The notes: a model not told the origin generated them from the sequence alone. Shown: positions 36,374 to 45,329, numbered from the stretch's first letter. The stretch is DNA of 64,000 nt from Fibrobacter sp. (GCA_017550445.1 JAFZOV010000102.1:3668-67667); one strand, 5' to 3'. A program made the numbers and translations.

Positions 36374-36423
36374 CTAGTAACTAGTAACTCTGAACTAAGA
36401 ACTTCTTTATCAGAATTCTGAAC
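36374..36423. repeat. Heptamer repeat upstream of the S23 gene and at the Slt stop (locus 4)
   Basis: CTAGTAACTAGTAACTCTGA (36374-36393) is the inverse of locus 3. A second part, CAGAATTCTGAAC (36411-36423), is of the GAATTC type and encodes the last codons Ser-Glu-Phe and the TGA stop of the lytic transglycosylase. Both sequence types therefore coexist in one locus. Confidence 0.75.
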
Positions 36424-38773
36424 TATCGTATATTTCCTGGTAAATCCAGTAGTTTCCCATGACGCGTTTCACGTAATCGCGGGTTTCCCAGTAGCTAATG
36501 TCTTCGGCACGGATATCCCAGGACTTGCCTTCGCCAGCGGCCTGCCAGCGCTTGGTGGGCTTGGGGCCGGCATTGTAGTTGCCGAGCACGTACATGTAGT
36601 CGTCATTGTATTCGGCCTTCAAGTCGACCAAGTAGCGAATACCCAGGCGAATGTTCATGTAGGCGTTAAACAGCTGGCGCGGTTCAAAGTTGGCAATGTT
36701 TTCCTTTTCGGCAAGCATCTTGCCAGTCGCGGGCATCACCTGCAGTAGGCCGCATGCACCTGCCGGCGACATGATTTCAAAGTTGAAAATCGATTCCTGG
36801 CGCATCACGCTGTACACGAAAAACGGATCGATGCGGTCACCGGAATGGAACTTCACCTGGTCCATGTACGGAATCGGGAACAGGTAATGCAACACATCGA
36901 TGGGCGGCGCCATCAGGCGGCGTCGATCGATGTTGTTTTGGAACTGGCGAGCCAAGCGATACCCGGCAGCGGTTTCGCCCATTTCATAGAAAAGCTTGCC
37001 GTATTCGTACAAGAAATCCAGACGCTTTGCATTCTTCTTGCGGGCTTCATCGTAAAGGGCGAAAGCCTGTTCGCTAAAGCCGTACTGGAACAGCGTGCGG
37101 ATGCGGTTATAGCGTTCCGGATTGTAAGTCGTGTCAGGCTTGCCCATCTTCTGCGAAGCGCGCACCCAGGCAAGGGTCTGTTCCGGAGCCATGCGCACGC
37201 CATGTGCATAAGGCACATCCTTCTCGTCCATCAACTTGTAGCCCACCAACTTCATGCGGCTGCGATGCGCATAATAAGCCAGCGGAAAATCGCGAATACA
37301 ATCCAGGTAGGCTTCACGCGCCAAGGAATCCTTCCCGACCCGCATATAGGCATCGCCCAAGAACATGCGGGCGCCACTTCCGCTCCAAAGGAACGGTTCC
37401 TTGGTCGCTTCAATCAACGCCGGAATAGCCTCGTTCCATTTTTCCTGCTTAAAGTACACAAAGCCGATACGGAACTTAGCCCATTGGCGTTTTACGTTGT
37501 TCTTAAAACGCTTATGTGCAAGCGTCTTATAGCAGACAATGGCGCTATCGTAGTTTTCTTTCTGTTCGTACTCAAAGCCTTTCACCCACAAGTTGTTGGC
37601 ATTTTCCTTGCTGAACTGGCTAGCGTCCTGCAAAGACGCATCCATCTTGCGGATTTCCTTTTCGTAGCGACCGGCATTGTTGCGGTACAGGCGCAGAATC
37701 GACTGCATCCACAAGGGGCGAGCTTCAACAGAATCCAACAGGAACTTAAACTGCTTAATGGATTCCTCGTCACGCTTGAGCGTACGCAAAGTCACGGCGC
37801 GCTTTTCCCACAAGGCGATACGCGTCGCCATATCCAGCGAACTTGGCGGCAAATTTTTCTGCAGCGAATCCTCCGGCGGCGGGAGCGCAGCTTCCGGCGA
37901 AAGCGACACCAGCATCGAATCGAGAATCCTGATAGAATCCAACAGCGTCAGGCATTCGCTGGCGTTGTCCTTGGCGCAAGCCATCTTGGCGTAGGCCACC
38001 TTTTCTTCCAAGGTTTCAGGGGCGCCACGGACCTTGCGGAGCCTGCGAATGGCAGCAAATGCAGAATCCTTATACACCGACGCACTTGTAAGGAGTTTCA
38101 GGTAAATACGCTTGGCATCCTTCATCTGCTTGAACTGTTCCAGATACTGCGCATAGCGATAACGCAACGCCGCCGCATCGTCCGACTTCGGATACTTTTC
38201 CACAAACACCTTCAACGAATCCGCATGGGCGCGGTCACTCAAGGTAGAGTCAGCCATGGCCGCTTCAATCCTGAGTCTCGAAGCCGCCCTATCAAAAGAC
38301 GCATCTTGGTCCAAATTCTTGTACAATCCAAGCACCACGCGCATGTTCTTGTAGTCACGCAACTTGAACAGGCACTTGGCCATTCGCAAAATCACGGAAC
38401 CATCTAACTGTGCATCACGACCGCGCAAGGAATCGTAGGCAAAGTAAGCGCTGTCCCACTGTTCCTTGTAAAAGAACTGGGCTGCACGGGCAAAGTCACG
38501 AACATTCTTCGGTTGTAACGAGTCTACGCTCAAAGCCTTCAGGCGGTCGTAACGCACCACCACATCCTGGAACTGCGAAGGCGGAACCTGTTCCAACGAC
38601 TCGTAAGGATTCGGAGGAGTAAAAGGCATCGAAGCAATCAAGCTGTCCGTCGCCAACATCGGAAGCGGCCCAGGCTGAGCAGAATCCTTTTTCGCAGGCT
38701 TAGATACAGGATCAATAGACTGCGCCAAAACCCCTGCGCAAGCCCATAAAACAACTAATAAAATTTCCTTCAT
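36410..38773 (-). CDS. Lytic transglycosylase with TPR-like solenoid (Slt70 type)
   Basis: Periplasmic enzyme that cleaves the glycan strands of peptidoglycan. Of 787 residues, 1-17 are a signal peptide. About 60-600 form helical repeats (TPR-like) as in Slt70. About 620-770 are the catalytic SLT domain: YSVMRQESIF with the catalytic Glu, SPAGACGLLQVMPATG and LGNYNAGP. ATG 38773 is preferred to an in-frame TTG at 38782, although the ribosome binding site is weak for both. The end of the gene (Ser-Glu-Phe, stop) lies inside heptamer repeat locus 4. Confidence 0.9.
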   Translation of the reverse strand: MKEILLVVLWACAGVLAQSIDPVSKPAKKDSAQPGPLPMLATDSLIASMPFTPPNPYESLEQVPPSQFQDVVVRYDRLKALSVDSLQPKNVRDFARAAQFFYKEQWDSAYFAYDSLRGRDAQLDGSVILRMAKCLFKLRDYKNMRVVLGLYKNLDQDASFDRAASRLRIEAAMADSTLSDRAHADSLKVFVEKYPKSDDAAALRYRYAQYLEQFKQMKDAKRIYLKLLTSASVYKDSAFAAIRRLRKVRGAPETLEEKVAYAKMACAKDNASECLTLLDSIRILDSMLVSLSPEAALPPPEDSLQKNLPPSSLDMATRIALWEKRAVTLRTLKRDEESIKQFKFLLDSVEARPLWMQSILRLYRNNAGRYEKEIRKMDASLQDASQFSKENANNLWVKGFEYEQKENYDSAIVCYKTLAHKRFKNNVKRQWAKFRIGFVYFKQEKWNEAIPALIEATKEPFLWSGSGARMFLGDAYMRVGKDSLAREAYLDCIRDFPLAYYAHRSRMKLVGYKLMDEKDVPYAHGVRMAPEQTLAWVRASQKMGKPDTTYNPERYNRIRTLFQYGFSEQAFALYDEARKKNAKRLDFLYEYGKLFYEMGETAAGYRLARQFQNNIDRRRLMAPPIDVLHYLFPIPYMDQVKFHSGDRIDPFFVYSVMRQESIFNFEIMSPAGACGLLQVMPATGKMLAEKENIANFEPRQLFNAYMNIRLGIRYLVDLKAEYNDDYMYVLGNYNAGPKPTKRWQAAGEGKSWDIRAEDISYWETRDYVKRVMGNYWIYQEIYDSSEF

Positions 38774-38790
38774 CACATCCAACCGAATAA

Positions 38791-38808
38791 ACGCTCTTAC
38801 AAGCGCGT
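38791..38808 (-). terminator. Possible weak terminator after ptsI
   Basis: On the minus strand ACGC-G-CTT and AAG-A-GCGT can pair around a 2-nt loop, with one mismatch, and TTTATT follows. The U-run is poor, so read-through into the transglycosylase gene is possible. Confidence 0.35.
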
Positions 38809-38864
38809 CTTAAAATGAATGATTCCCCGCCCAACGGTCGAGGAAGACTGTCCTTCTTTAATTC

Positions 38865-40688
38865 TCATTTCTTGCTGCTATCGACCTGTCCCACAAAACT
38901 CGATATACCCAGGTCACGAATTGTCTGGGCATACTTGTTGTGCATATAGGTATTGACACTTTCGGCATCATCCATCTGCAACACCGTAAGCGCCGATTCA
39001 CGAACATCTTCGAAGTTGATGGAACGGATAATTTTCTTGGTAGACATCACGCTCCAAGGCGTCATCGAAAGTTCATCCACACCAAGGCCCACCAGCAGCA
39101 AAACGCTCAAGGGGTCTGCACTCATTTCGCCGCAAACCGCCACAGGAATTCCTTCGCGGTGTGCCGCTTGCACCGTCTGATAAATCATGCTGAGCACAGC
39201 CGGATGATGAGGCTGGAACATATCCGTAATCAATTCGTTCGTGCGGTCCACAGCAAGAGTAAACTGCACCAAGTCGTTCGTACCGATACTAAAGAAATCC
39301 ACTTCCTTCGCGAGCTTATCCACGATCATCACGGCGGCAGGGACTTCGATCATCACGCCAATCTTGACTTTCGGAACCTTCTTGCCAGCCGCCTCAAGCT
39401 CCCTGCGGCATCTGACAATGCACTCCTTGGCGCGACGCAATTCTGTCATGCCCGAAATCATGGGCAACAAAAGACGCAGGTTCTCTTTGGTATTGGCCAA
39501 CAGCAAGGCCTTCAGCTGCGTACAGAAAATATCTTCACGGTCCAGGCAAACGCGAATGGAACGCCACCCCATGAACGGGTTAGATTCGTTCACCGCCGTA
39601 ATGCCATTCACCAGTTTGTCGCCACCGGCATCCAGAGTACGGATCGTCACCGGACAAGGATACATGGTCTCAAGAATGTAGCGGTACGCATCGCGCTGTT
39701 CATCCTGCGAAGGAGCTTCATTTCGCAGGAACAAAAATTCCGAACGGTAAAGACCGATACCCGTCGCACCAAAGTCGGTCACCTTTTCCGATTCCGACGG
39801 AAGTTCGATGTTGGCGTGCAAGGTAATGTACTTGCCGTCTCGGGTCATGGGTTCCAGCTGGCGCATGGTGAACAGCTCGCGGCGCTGCCGTTCAAAGACT
39901 TCCTGACGCCTGTAATATTCCTTGACGTCGTCCTGGCTCGGGTTGATTACAACCTGTCCGCTGGAACCATCAATAATAACCGTATCGCCCACTTTGACGA
40001 GGGCAGCAAAATTTCTCAAGCCAGACACCAACGGTATCTGGAGCGAACGCGCCAAAATAGCCACATGGCTTGTACGGCCACCGGTATCCATGGCAAGCCC
40101 CGCCACCTGGCCGGGCTTGATAGACATCAGCAAGCTCGGCAAAAGCTCATGACCAACCAAGACCACGCCTTCTTCAGAAGCCACGTCCTCCAGCACCGGT
40201 CCGGAATCTTCCATGGCCGCCATCAAGCGGTTATACACGTCCCTCAGGTCGGCCGCCTTGTCACGCATGGCAGGCGAATCAATCTGTTCAAACTTGTCTA
40301 TGTAGGCGCCAAGAACCACATGAAGCGCCCAGCGGGCATTCTTGCGTTCCTTGCGAATTTTATCGAGGGTCCCGTTTATCAGCGTGGGATCCTGCAAAAT
40401 CATCAAATGAGTCGCAAAGATGAGGCTGTCCTTCATTCCCGTGCGACCTTCGGAAATTTCCTTAATCTGCGAAACTTCCTTTACCGTCTTGCGGACCGCT
40501 TTCAAGAATAGCTGTTCTTCATCCGCAAGGCGACTTTCGGGGAGAGTTTCCTCCACCACCGAAATTTTCCGGTTAGTAACCGGGAAAACGCTCCCCATGG
40601 CAAAGCCCGGAGAGGCGGGAACACCCTTTAAAACAGTACGGGTAGGTTCCGGCTTTTTCTTAGCAGGGTTCTTCGTTGAAGTGGTCAT
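38865..40688 (-). CDS. ptsI: PTS enzyme I (phosphoenolpyruvate-protein phosphotransferase)
   Basis: Takes phosphate from phosphoenolpyruvate and passes it to HPr. ATG 40688 (MTTSTKN) gives 607 residues, with a Lys/Pro-rich extension of about 20 residues ahead of the usual start (KGVPASPG). TGGRTSHVAILARS (about 203-216) carries the phosphorylated His. GWRSIRVCLD, PMISGM and GTNDLVQFTLAVDR belong to the PEP-binding barrel. It overlaps ptsH by 29 nt. No sugar-specific EII gene is in the window, so the phosphoryl relay may serve regulation. Confidence 0.95.
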   Translation of the reverse strand: MTTSTKNPAKKKPEPTRTVLKGVPASPGFAMGSVFPVTNRKISVVEETLPESRLADEEQLFLKAVRKTVKEVSQIKEISEGRTGMKDSLIFATHLMILQDPTLINGTLDKIRKERKNARWALHVVLGAYIDKFEQIDSPAMRDKAADLRDVYNRLMAAMEDSGPVLEDVASEEGVVLVGHELLPSLLMSIKPGQVAGLAMDTGGRTSHVAILARSLQIPLVSGLRNFAALVKVGDTVIIDGSSGQVVINPSQDDVKEYYRRQEVFERQRRELFTMRQLEPMTRDGKYITLHANIELPSESEKVTDFGATGIGLYRSEFLFLRNEAPSQDEQRDAYRYILETMYPCPVTIRTLDAGGDKLVNGITAVNESNPFMGWRSIRVCLDREDIFCTQLKALLLANTKENLRLLLPMISGMTELRRAKECIVRCRRELEAAGKKVPKVKIGVMIEVPAAVMIVDKLAKEVDFFSIGTNDLVQFTLAVDRTNELITDMFQPHHPAVLSMIYQTVQAAHREGIPVAVCGEMSADPLSVLLLVGLGVDELSMTPWSVMSTKKIIRSINFEDVRESALTVLQMDDAESVNTYMHNKYAQTIRDLGISSFVGQVDSSKK

Positions 40689-40932
40689 TGAAGAGACTTT
40701 CCAGCTGCGAAGCGACCTGTTCCTCGTCTTCGCCATCAATTTCGAACGTGACCTGGGAGCCCGCCGGAATGGCAAGCATCATCACATTCAAGATGCTCTT
40801 GGCATTAGCCTTGGAGCCCTCGAACACAATGGATATATCGCTCTTGGCCTGACCGGTGATATCTACAATCATGCCGGCGGGTCTCGCGTGTATCCCCAAC
40901 TTGTTTGTTACCACCAATGTTTTTTCGATCAT
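40660..40932 (-). CDS. ptsH: Phosphocarrier protein HPr
   Basis: 90-residue HPr. GIHARPAGMI contains the phosphorylated His15, and NAKSILNVMML the regulatory-site Ser (Ser46 type), so control by an HPr kinase is possible. The C-terminus is acidic. GAGG lies 6 nt before the ATG. It sits between the MCE gene (8 nt upstream) and ptsI (overlapping), which points to one operon. Confidence 0.95.
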   Translation of the reverse strand: MIEKTLVVTNKLGIHARPAGMIVDITGQAKSDISIVFEGSKANAKSILNVMMLAIPAGSQVTFEIDGEDEEQVASQLESLFNDHFNEEPC

Positions 40933-40940
40933 TGTTTTCC

Positions 40941-41861
40941 TCAGAAAAAATCCACGTTGATATCAAGACCATCTTGCAGAATAATGCGAACCAGACTATC
41001 CGCAGAATGAACCGTCTTGACCAGGTCGTCATGCAAAGTGCGATCGTTCAGCAAAATACCCACCGTATTGTCCTTGGATTCGATCTTTTTCTGGACCTTC
41101 ACCACAAGCTCATCCAAATGGCTGGTGACTTCTTCCAGTTCGCCCAGCAATTTGTCGGCGTTGCCCATTACCTTTTCGGTATTTGCAAACATGTTGTCGA
41201 TAGGCGGTTTTACACCGTCAATCAGGTCATTTACCTTCACGGTCACCTGGTTCAAGCCTTCCAAGCTCTTACGGAGCTGCGGGTCAGTCGTATTCAGCAT
41301 CACCAACACGCGGTCTTCCAGCTTTTCAGCCTTCGCAAGCAAAGTTTTGAAGCGTTCCTGGAACTCCGGATTCACAATGGTCTGGTTCAAGGCCTGCTTC
41401 ACCGATTCCAGCAGAACCTTCGTGGAGTCGCAAACCTCGCCCACAAGACCAAGTGCCTCGGCAATACCGGCATCGAACTGGCCCGTAATGGTATCACCCG
41501 GAGTAAAATAGCTCGTCGAATCCCCTAGAATCACGCCAATCTGGCGTTCACCCATGATACCGATATTCTGCACGCGAATTTCGGAATCCTTCGGAATTTT
41601 CACGTCGGTGCGGAGCCTGATGGTCACCACCACACGGTGGCCGGCCAAATCGATAGACTCGACCTTACCGAGTTTCACGCCATTCACCTTCACGGGGTCA
41701 TCGAGCACCAAGGTGCTCACCTGGGTGAAGCGCAGGTAATAGGTATTAAAGGTTTCACGGGGGTCCTTCTCATTTAAGAAGAATATTCCAAAAACAAGAA
41801 TAATCAGGGCAAGGATGACCACCAAGCCAACTGAAAAATAAAGAGCCGAATACTTTTTCAT
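40941..41861 (-). CDS. MCE/MlaD-family lipid-transport protein
   Basis: 306-residue protein anchored by one N-terminal membrane helix (about 8-28). The MCE domain follows (about 38-125, with FTQVSTLVLDDPVKVNGV and IGIMGERQIG), then a long helical tail (about 140-290) like those that build periplasmic lipid channels. The partner permease and ATPase genes (MlaE/MlaF) are not next to it; instead ptsH and ptsI follow. GGGAG precedes the ATG. Confidence 0.87.
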   Translation of the reverse strand: MKKYSALYFSVGLVVILALIILVFGIFFLNEKDPRETFNTYYLRFTQVSTLVLDDPVKVNGVKLGKVESIDLAGHRVVVTIRLRTDVKIPKDSEIRVQNIGIMGERQIGVILGDSTSYFTPGDTITGQFDAGIAEALGLVGEVCDSTKVLLESVKQALNQTIVNPEFQERFKTLLAKAEKLEDRVLVMLNTTDPQLRKSLEGLNQVTVKVNDLIDGVKPPIDNMFANTEKVMGNADKLLGELEEVTSHLDELVVKVQKKIESKDNTVGILLNDRTLHDDLVKTVHSADSLVRIILQDGLDINVDFF

Positions 41862-41911
41862 TTGACTCCCAATCTAGCTTATTTCAAGGTCGGCTTCGGC
41901 ACTATAAACGC

Positions 41912-41940
41912 AAAAAAGGCGCTTTCGCGCCTTGTTTTTT
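41912..41940 (-). terminator. Terminator between the trmH and MCE genes
   Basis: AAGGCGC-TTTC-GCGCCTT (41916-41933) forms a 7-bp stem with a 4-nt loop, flanked by A-runs and T-runs on both sides, so it can work in both directions. It ends the minus-strand transcript of the TrmH-type gene. Confidence 0.8.
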
Positions 41941-41945
41941 GATTT

Positions 41946-41978
41946 CAACTCTGAATTCTGAATTCCGAACTCAGAATT
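41946..41978. repeat. Degenerate heptamer repeat at the 3' end of trmH (locus 5)
   Basis: Four degenerate units (CTCTGAATTCTGAATTCCGA core), mainly one arm. It touches the TAA stop of the TrmH-type gene and lies just before the intrinsic terminator at 41912-41940. Confidence 0.75.
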
Positions 41979-42630
41979 ATTCGTCTATGCGGGTAATCGG
42001 GCTATTGTTCTCGATACCGTTCACATGGCGGTCCAGCCAATCCAAAAGCAGGGCGTCGCGTTCTTCCTTAGGGAGCAGGAACTTTTCGCGGCCTTCCTTT
42101 TGCATGTACACATCCAAGTAGGTCATGAGCACGCCACCGGCCACCGACACGTTCATGGATTCGGTAATGCCATACTGGGGCAGTTTAAATTCATAGTCGG
42201 CATGGGCAAGGGTGTCGGGGTGGTTTCCGTGGAATTCGCTACCCAGGTAAAAAGCGGTAGGCTGGCTCAAATCCAGATCCAGAACCGAATTGGTGGTGTT
42301 CGTGCTGGCCACGGCAATCTTGTAACCCTTGGCACGGAGCTTTTCCATGCACAGCATACGCTTTTTGTAAAGGTACAGGCTCATCCACTTGTAAGAGCCC
42401 TTCAAAATGGACTTGTTCACGCTGTAGGCGTTATCTTCTTCGATAATGTGGACATCCTGAAGTCCGAACACTTCGGCAGTGCGGATCACGGCAGAAATAT
42501 TGTGCGGGTCGAACAAATCTTCCAGCACCATGCAGAAATGCCTTGTGCGGCGATCCACCACAGAAGTCAAAAGTTCACGACGGCGTTCCGTCACGCGTTC
42601 CAACAGGGATTCCAGAGTTTCGTTCGTCAT
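41977..42630 (-). CDS. trmH: SpoU/TrmH-family RNA 2'-O-methyltransferase
   Basis: 217-residue SPOUT enzyme, most like tRNA (Gm18) methyltransferase. LEDLFDPHNISAVIRTAEVFG (split here as LEDLFDPHNISAV and IRTAEVFG, about 37-57) is motif 1 with the Asn and Arg, YLGSEFHG is motif 2, and ITESMNVSVAGGVLM is motif 3 in the trefoil knot. The basic C-terminal extension of TrmH is present. The start overlaps the upstream hypothetical gene by 4 nt. The exact target nucleotide is inferred from similarity. Confidence 0.85.
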   Translation of the reverse strand: MTNETLESLLERVTERRRELLTSVVDRRTRHFCMVLEDLFDPHNISAVIRTAEVFGLQDVHIIEEDNAYSVNKSILKGSYKWMSLYLYKKRMLCMEKLRAKGYKIAVASTNTTNSVLDLDLSQPTAFYLGSEFHGNHPDTLAHADYEFKLPQYGITESMNVSVAGGVLMTYLDVYMQKEGREKFLLPKEERDALLLDWLDRHVNGIENNSPITRIDE

Positions 42631-43655
42631 TTCTTTTCCTTGATATTCTGAATGTCTTTAACCATAATGGGTACCGCCTGCATATCCTGTTCCCGCTTTT
42701 GCTTGCGGGCTTTCTGCAGGCGTTCAAAATCACCTAATTCCCAGTGCGCCCCGTTTACAACTTCTTCGAAGTCGAGAACATACTGGACATTTTCAGCAGA
42801 TTTCAGCTGGGCACTTTTCAGCATGGGTTCCTTGTTTCCGTCAAAGTACGAACCCGCCGCCTTCTTGATATCATTCACAATCTGTTCAATCTTCGTGTTC
42901 ACCACGCTCCTGAACACCTTCATTTGCATAATGTTGTTGAGCACGGAATTTCCAGGGAATACGATAGCCGTTAATTTGTACTTAACACGTCTATCCGGGG
43001 TAGGGTCCATGTCCAAATAGGCGATAGCCGTTCCATGGAGAGACCAGCGCAAAATCTTGGCATGTCCATAGCCAAAGAATACATCGCGCATACCGAGTTT
43101 CTGACCCGCACTATCCTGCAAAGCCCAGTAGAACTCGCCCGAAAGGCTGCGGCCATTGCTACCGTTAAAGAACCGCCTGTTCGGATGGGTGTATTCAAGC
43201 TCGTAGTTTTCGTCGAGATAAGCGTTTATCAGCTGCGCCGTAAAGGGCATATTGTCGAACAAGAACTTGATGACATTTTCGTTCAGCGGAAGCGTACCCG
43301 AATAAACGTATTCTACACGGTATTGCCTACCAAGCCTCGCATAGATTTCAGGAACCATGGGACTCTTGGGATCCGGCTTGTAACCACGATTAGAAAGTTC
43401 CTTGTAGGGCTTGCACTGTTCTTCGTCGTACTTAAGCTTAGGCCAAGGTTTCTTATCGCCAACGGAACACCCCGGAAAATCGATATCCATGCATTTTTTG
43501 AGCCCAGAGCACAGCGAACGCAAATCGTCTTCTTTTTGCAGTTGCTTAAGCAACTTGTGGCGAGCAAGAGTATCTGTCGCGGCAGCATCTGCCGCCGAGG
43601 CATTCCAGAAAAATCCCGCAAACAAAAGAACGGCTATCAACAGCGACTTTCTCAT
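42627..43655 (-). CDS. Hypothetical exported protein
   Basis: No family was recognised. It has 342 residues and a signal peptide (about 1-22, AGFFWNASA). The mature part has three Cys residues close together (LCSGLKKCMDIDFPGC), then a mixed alpha/beta region with Tyr- and Phe-rich strands and a Lys/Arg-rich C-terminus. It lies between an M16-like lipoprotein gene, whose stop shares a base with its start, and trmH (4-nt overlap), so the three are co-transcribed. A periplasmic lipid-binding or START-like fold is conceivable but unproven. Confidence 0.65.
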   Translation of the reverse strand: MRKSLLIAVLLFAGFFWNASAADAAATDTLARHKLLKQLQKEDDLRSLCSGLKKCMDIDFPGCSVGDKKPWPKLKYDEEQCKPYKELSNRGYKPDPKSPMVPEIYARLGRQYRVEYVYSGTLPLNENVIKFLFDNMPFTAQLINAYLDENYELEYTHPNRRFFNGSNGRSLSGEFYWALQDSAGQKLGMRDVFFGYGHAKILRWSLHGTAIAYLDMDPTPDRRVKYKLTAIVFPGNSVLNNIMQMKVFRSVVNTKIEQIVNDIKKAAGSYFDGNKEPMLKSAQLKSAENVQYVLDFEEVVNGAHWELGDFERLQKARKQKREQDMQAVPIMVKDIQNIKEKK

Positions 43656-45226
43656 TAATTCCTAAACTCCAGACTATCCTGAGAAATCACCGTAAAAGGC
43701 TTAATGGCATCCAGCTTCGAAACCGGAGCCACAATGGACGTGGTCATCTTGTCCATATCAAAATACTTCTTGACCATGGCCTTTACCTGATCAACCGTCA
43801 CCGCATTGATTTCTTTCACGTAATCCAAGTAATGGTCATCGGTCTTACCGACCAGTTCACCCTTGGCAAAAACCAAGGCAATCGATTCAGGACTATCAAA
43901 CAGGCTCGGCAAACTTTCGATCAAGGACTTTTTAGCCTGGGCCAGTTCCTCTTCGGTGGGGCCCTGCTCGGCAAATTCATTCACCACTTCGCGAATAAGC
44001 TTCAAGGCAAAGTCCACGGATTCCACCTTAGTCTGCAAGGCAATAGTTACCATGGCAGTGTCGCGGTAATCGTTACCTACCGAGCTGTACACGCTGTAAG
44101 CAAGACCTTCGTCACTACGCACACGGTTCATCAGGCGACTCGTAAAGCTACCGCCACCCAAAATGAAGTTCGCCACCGCTGCCGGGTAATAATCCGGATG
44201 GGGCCTGCGCACAAAGGGCTGGTTCATGGAAATATTCGCCTGGGTAATATCCTTGTCCACCACATAGATTCCAGGCTTTCTCACAAACGTAAGCGGAGTC
44301 GGTTCCTGGAAAGCAGGCTTTGCATCTTTCTTCACGTTCTTTGACACCAAGGCGTTCCAGCTTTCAAAGAATTCCTTGAGCATCACCACCGCGGAATCCT
44401 TATCGATATCGCCCGAAAGCGCAAAGATAATGCGGCCGTTTGCATATACGCCCTGAGCCAAACGCTTCAAGTCGGCGACCTTCACCTTCTTATAATCGTC
44501 GGCATTGGCATCCCAAAGTCTCGGATTCGGAGCATAGTTCACCTTGGAACGAAGCGCCGAAAGTACTTTTGCCGGGGTATCGTAGCGGCGGTCATAGGCA
44601 GTCAAATAATTTGCACGCACAATCTCAATTTGGTCCTTGTCAAAGGCAGGGGCAGTCAGCACCTGCTTTGAAAGGGCGAGCATGTTCTTGAAATCCTTAG
44701 ACAGACAGTCGATATCGAACATCGACGTAAACGTGCCAACCGAAGACGAAATTCCGGCACTGATAAATTCCAGGGAATCGTCCAAGGCCTTGGCAGAAAT
44801 TCCACCGCCGCCACCACGGCGCAACAAGCCACCCATCATAGAGGAGGCCGCTTCATCCTTCAGGGCCAGCGGCGCACGGGGCTGTTCAAAATAAACCGAG
44901 AAATTCACCAACGGAAGACTGCGGTCACTGACGATGTAGCCCGAAATACCCGGAGCAATTTCAACCCGATAATCTTTCGGATACGGAGCCACATACTTGT
45001 ATTCCGGGAACTGGATATCCTTGTAACTTGCAGGGAGTCGAGCGACTTTACTCGTGTCATCCTGAGCGGAACCCACCAGGGGGGAATCGGATCCAGAATC
45101 AACTTTCACGCTATCAGCCTGCACAGGCTCCGTCTGCGGTTCCGGTGAACCCGAACAAGCCCACAAGGCAAACGCAGCCGCCACCGACACCGTCGCCGAA
45201 AAAAGAACTTTCAAATCAAACTTCAT
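43655..45226 (-). CDS. M16-like (insulinase-fold) lipoprotein without zinc motif
   Basis: 523 residues with lipobox LWAC (Cys24). The two M16 halves are visible: LPLVNFSVYFEQPRAP with DEAASSMMGGLLRRGG in the first, and NFILGGGSFTSRLMNRVRSDEGLAYSV in the second. The first half lacks the HxxEH zinc site of active M16 peptidases. The second half keeps the usual R/Y-type substrate contacts (SRLMNRVRS), so this resembles the non-catalytic partner subunit. No catalytic M16 partner is adjacent. A TATCTTTC box ends 6 nt before the ATG. Confidence 0.85.
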   Translation of the reverse strand: MKFDLKVLFSATVSVAAAFALWACSGSPEPQTEPVQADSVKVDSGSDSPLVGSAQDDTSKVARLPASYKDIQFPEYKYVAPYPKDYRVEIAPGISGYIVSDRSLPLVNFSVYFEQPRAPLALKDEAASSMMGGLLRRGGGGGISAKALDDSLEFISAGISSSVGTFTSMFDIDCLSKDFKNMLALSKQVLTAPAFDKDQIEIVRANYLTAYDRRYDTPAKVLSALRSKVNYAPNPRLWDANADDYKKVKVADLKRLAQGVYANGRIIFALSGDIDKDSAVVMLKEFFESWNALVSKNVKKDAKPAFQEPTPLTFVRKPGIYVVDKDITQANISMNQPFVRRPHPDYYPAAVANFILGGGSFTSRLMNRVRSDEGLAYSVYSSVGNDYRDTAMVTIALQTKVESVDFALKLIREVVNEFAEQGPTEEELAQAKKSLIESLPSLFDSPESIALVFAKGELVGKTDDHYLDYVKEINAVTVDQVKAMVKKYFDMDKMTTSIVAPVSKLDAIKPFTVISQDSLEFRN

Positions 45227-45232
45227 CGTAAA

Positions 45233-45240
45233 GAAAGATA
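45233..45240 (-). promoter_or_regulatory. TATCTTTC promoter box of the M16-like gene run
   Basis: Ends 6 nt before the ATG at 45226, within TACTATCTTT, one change from the TACTATATTT decamer seen elsewhere. The divergent gluQ gene uses the same octamer. Confidence 0.45.
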
Positions 45241-45252
45241 GTAAATCAAAGA

Positions 45253-45321
45253 AATTCAGATTTCAGAATTCGGATTTCGGAATAATAATCAACTCTGAAT
45301 TCTGAATTCCGAACTCTGAAC
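45253..45321. repeat. Degenerate heptamer repeat, inverted pair (locus 6)
   Basis: Left arm 45253-45283 and right arm 45291-45321 lie between the divergent M16-like and gluQ genes. This is the only locus that sits between two gene starts rather than at a gene end. Confidence 0.78.
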
Positions 45322-45329
45322 TATTTATC

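Noticed and set aside
36845..40511. Two open frames above 500 codons on the plus strand (36845-38407, 38940-40511)
   Set aside because: They lie antisense to the transglycosylase and to ptsI, both with clear catalytic motifs; long antisense frames follow from codon bias.
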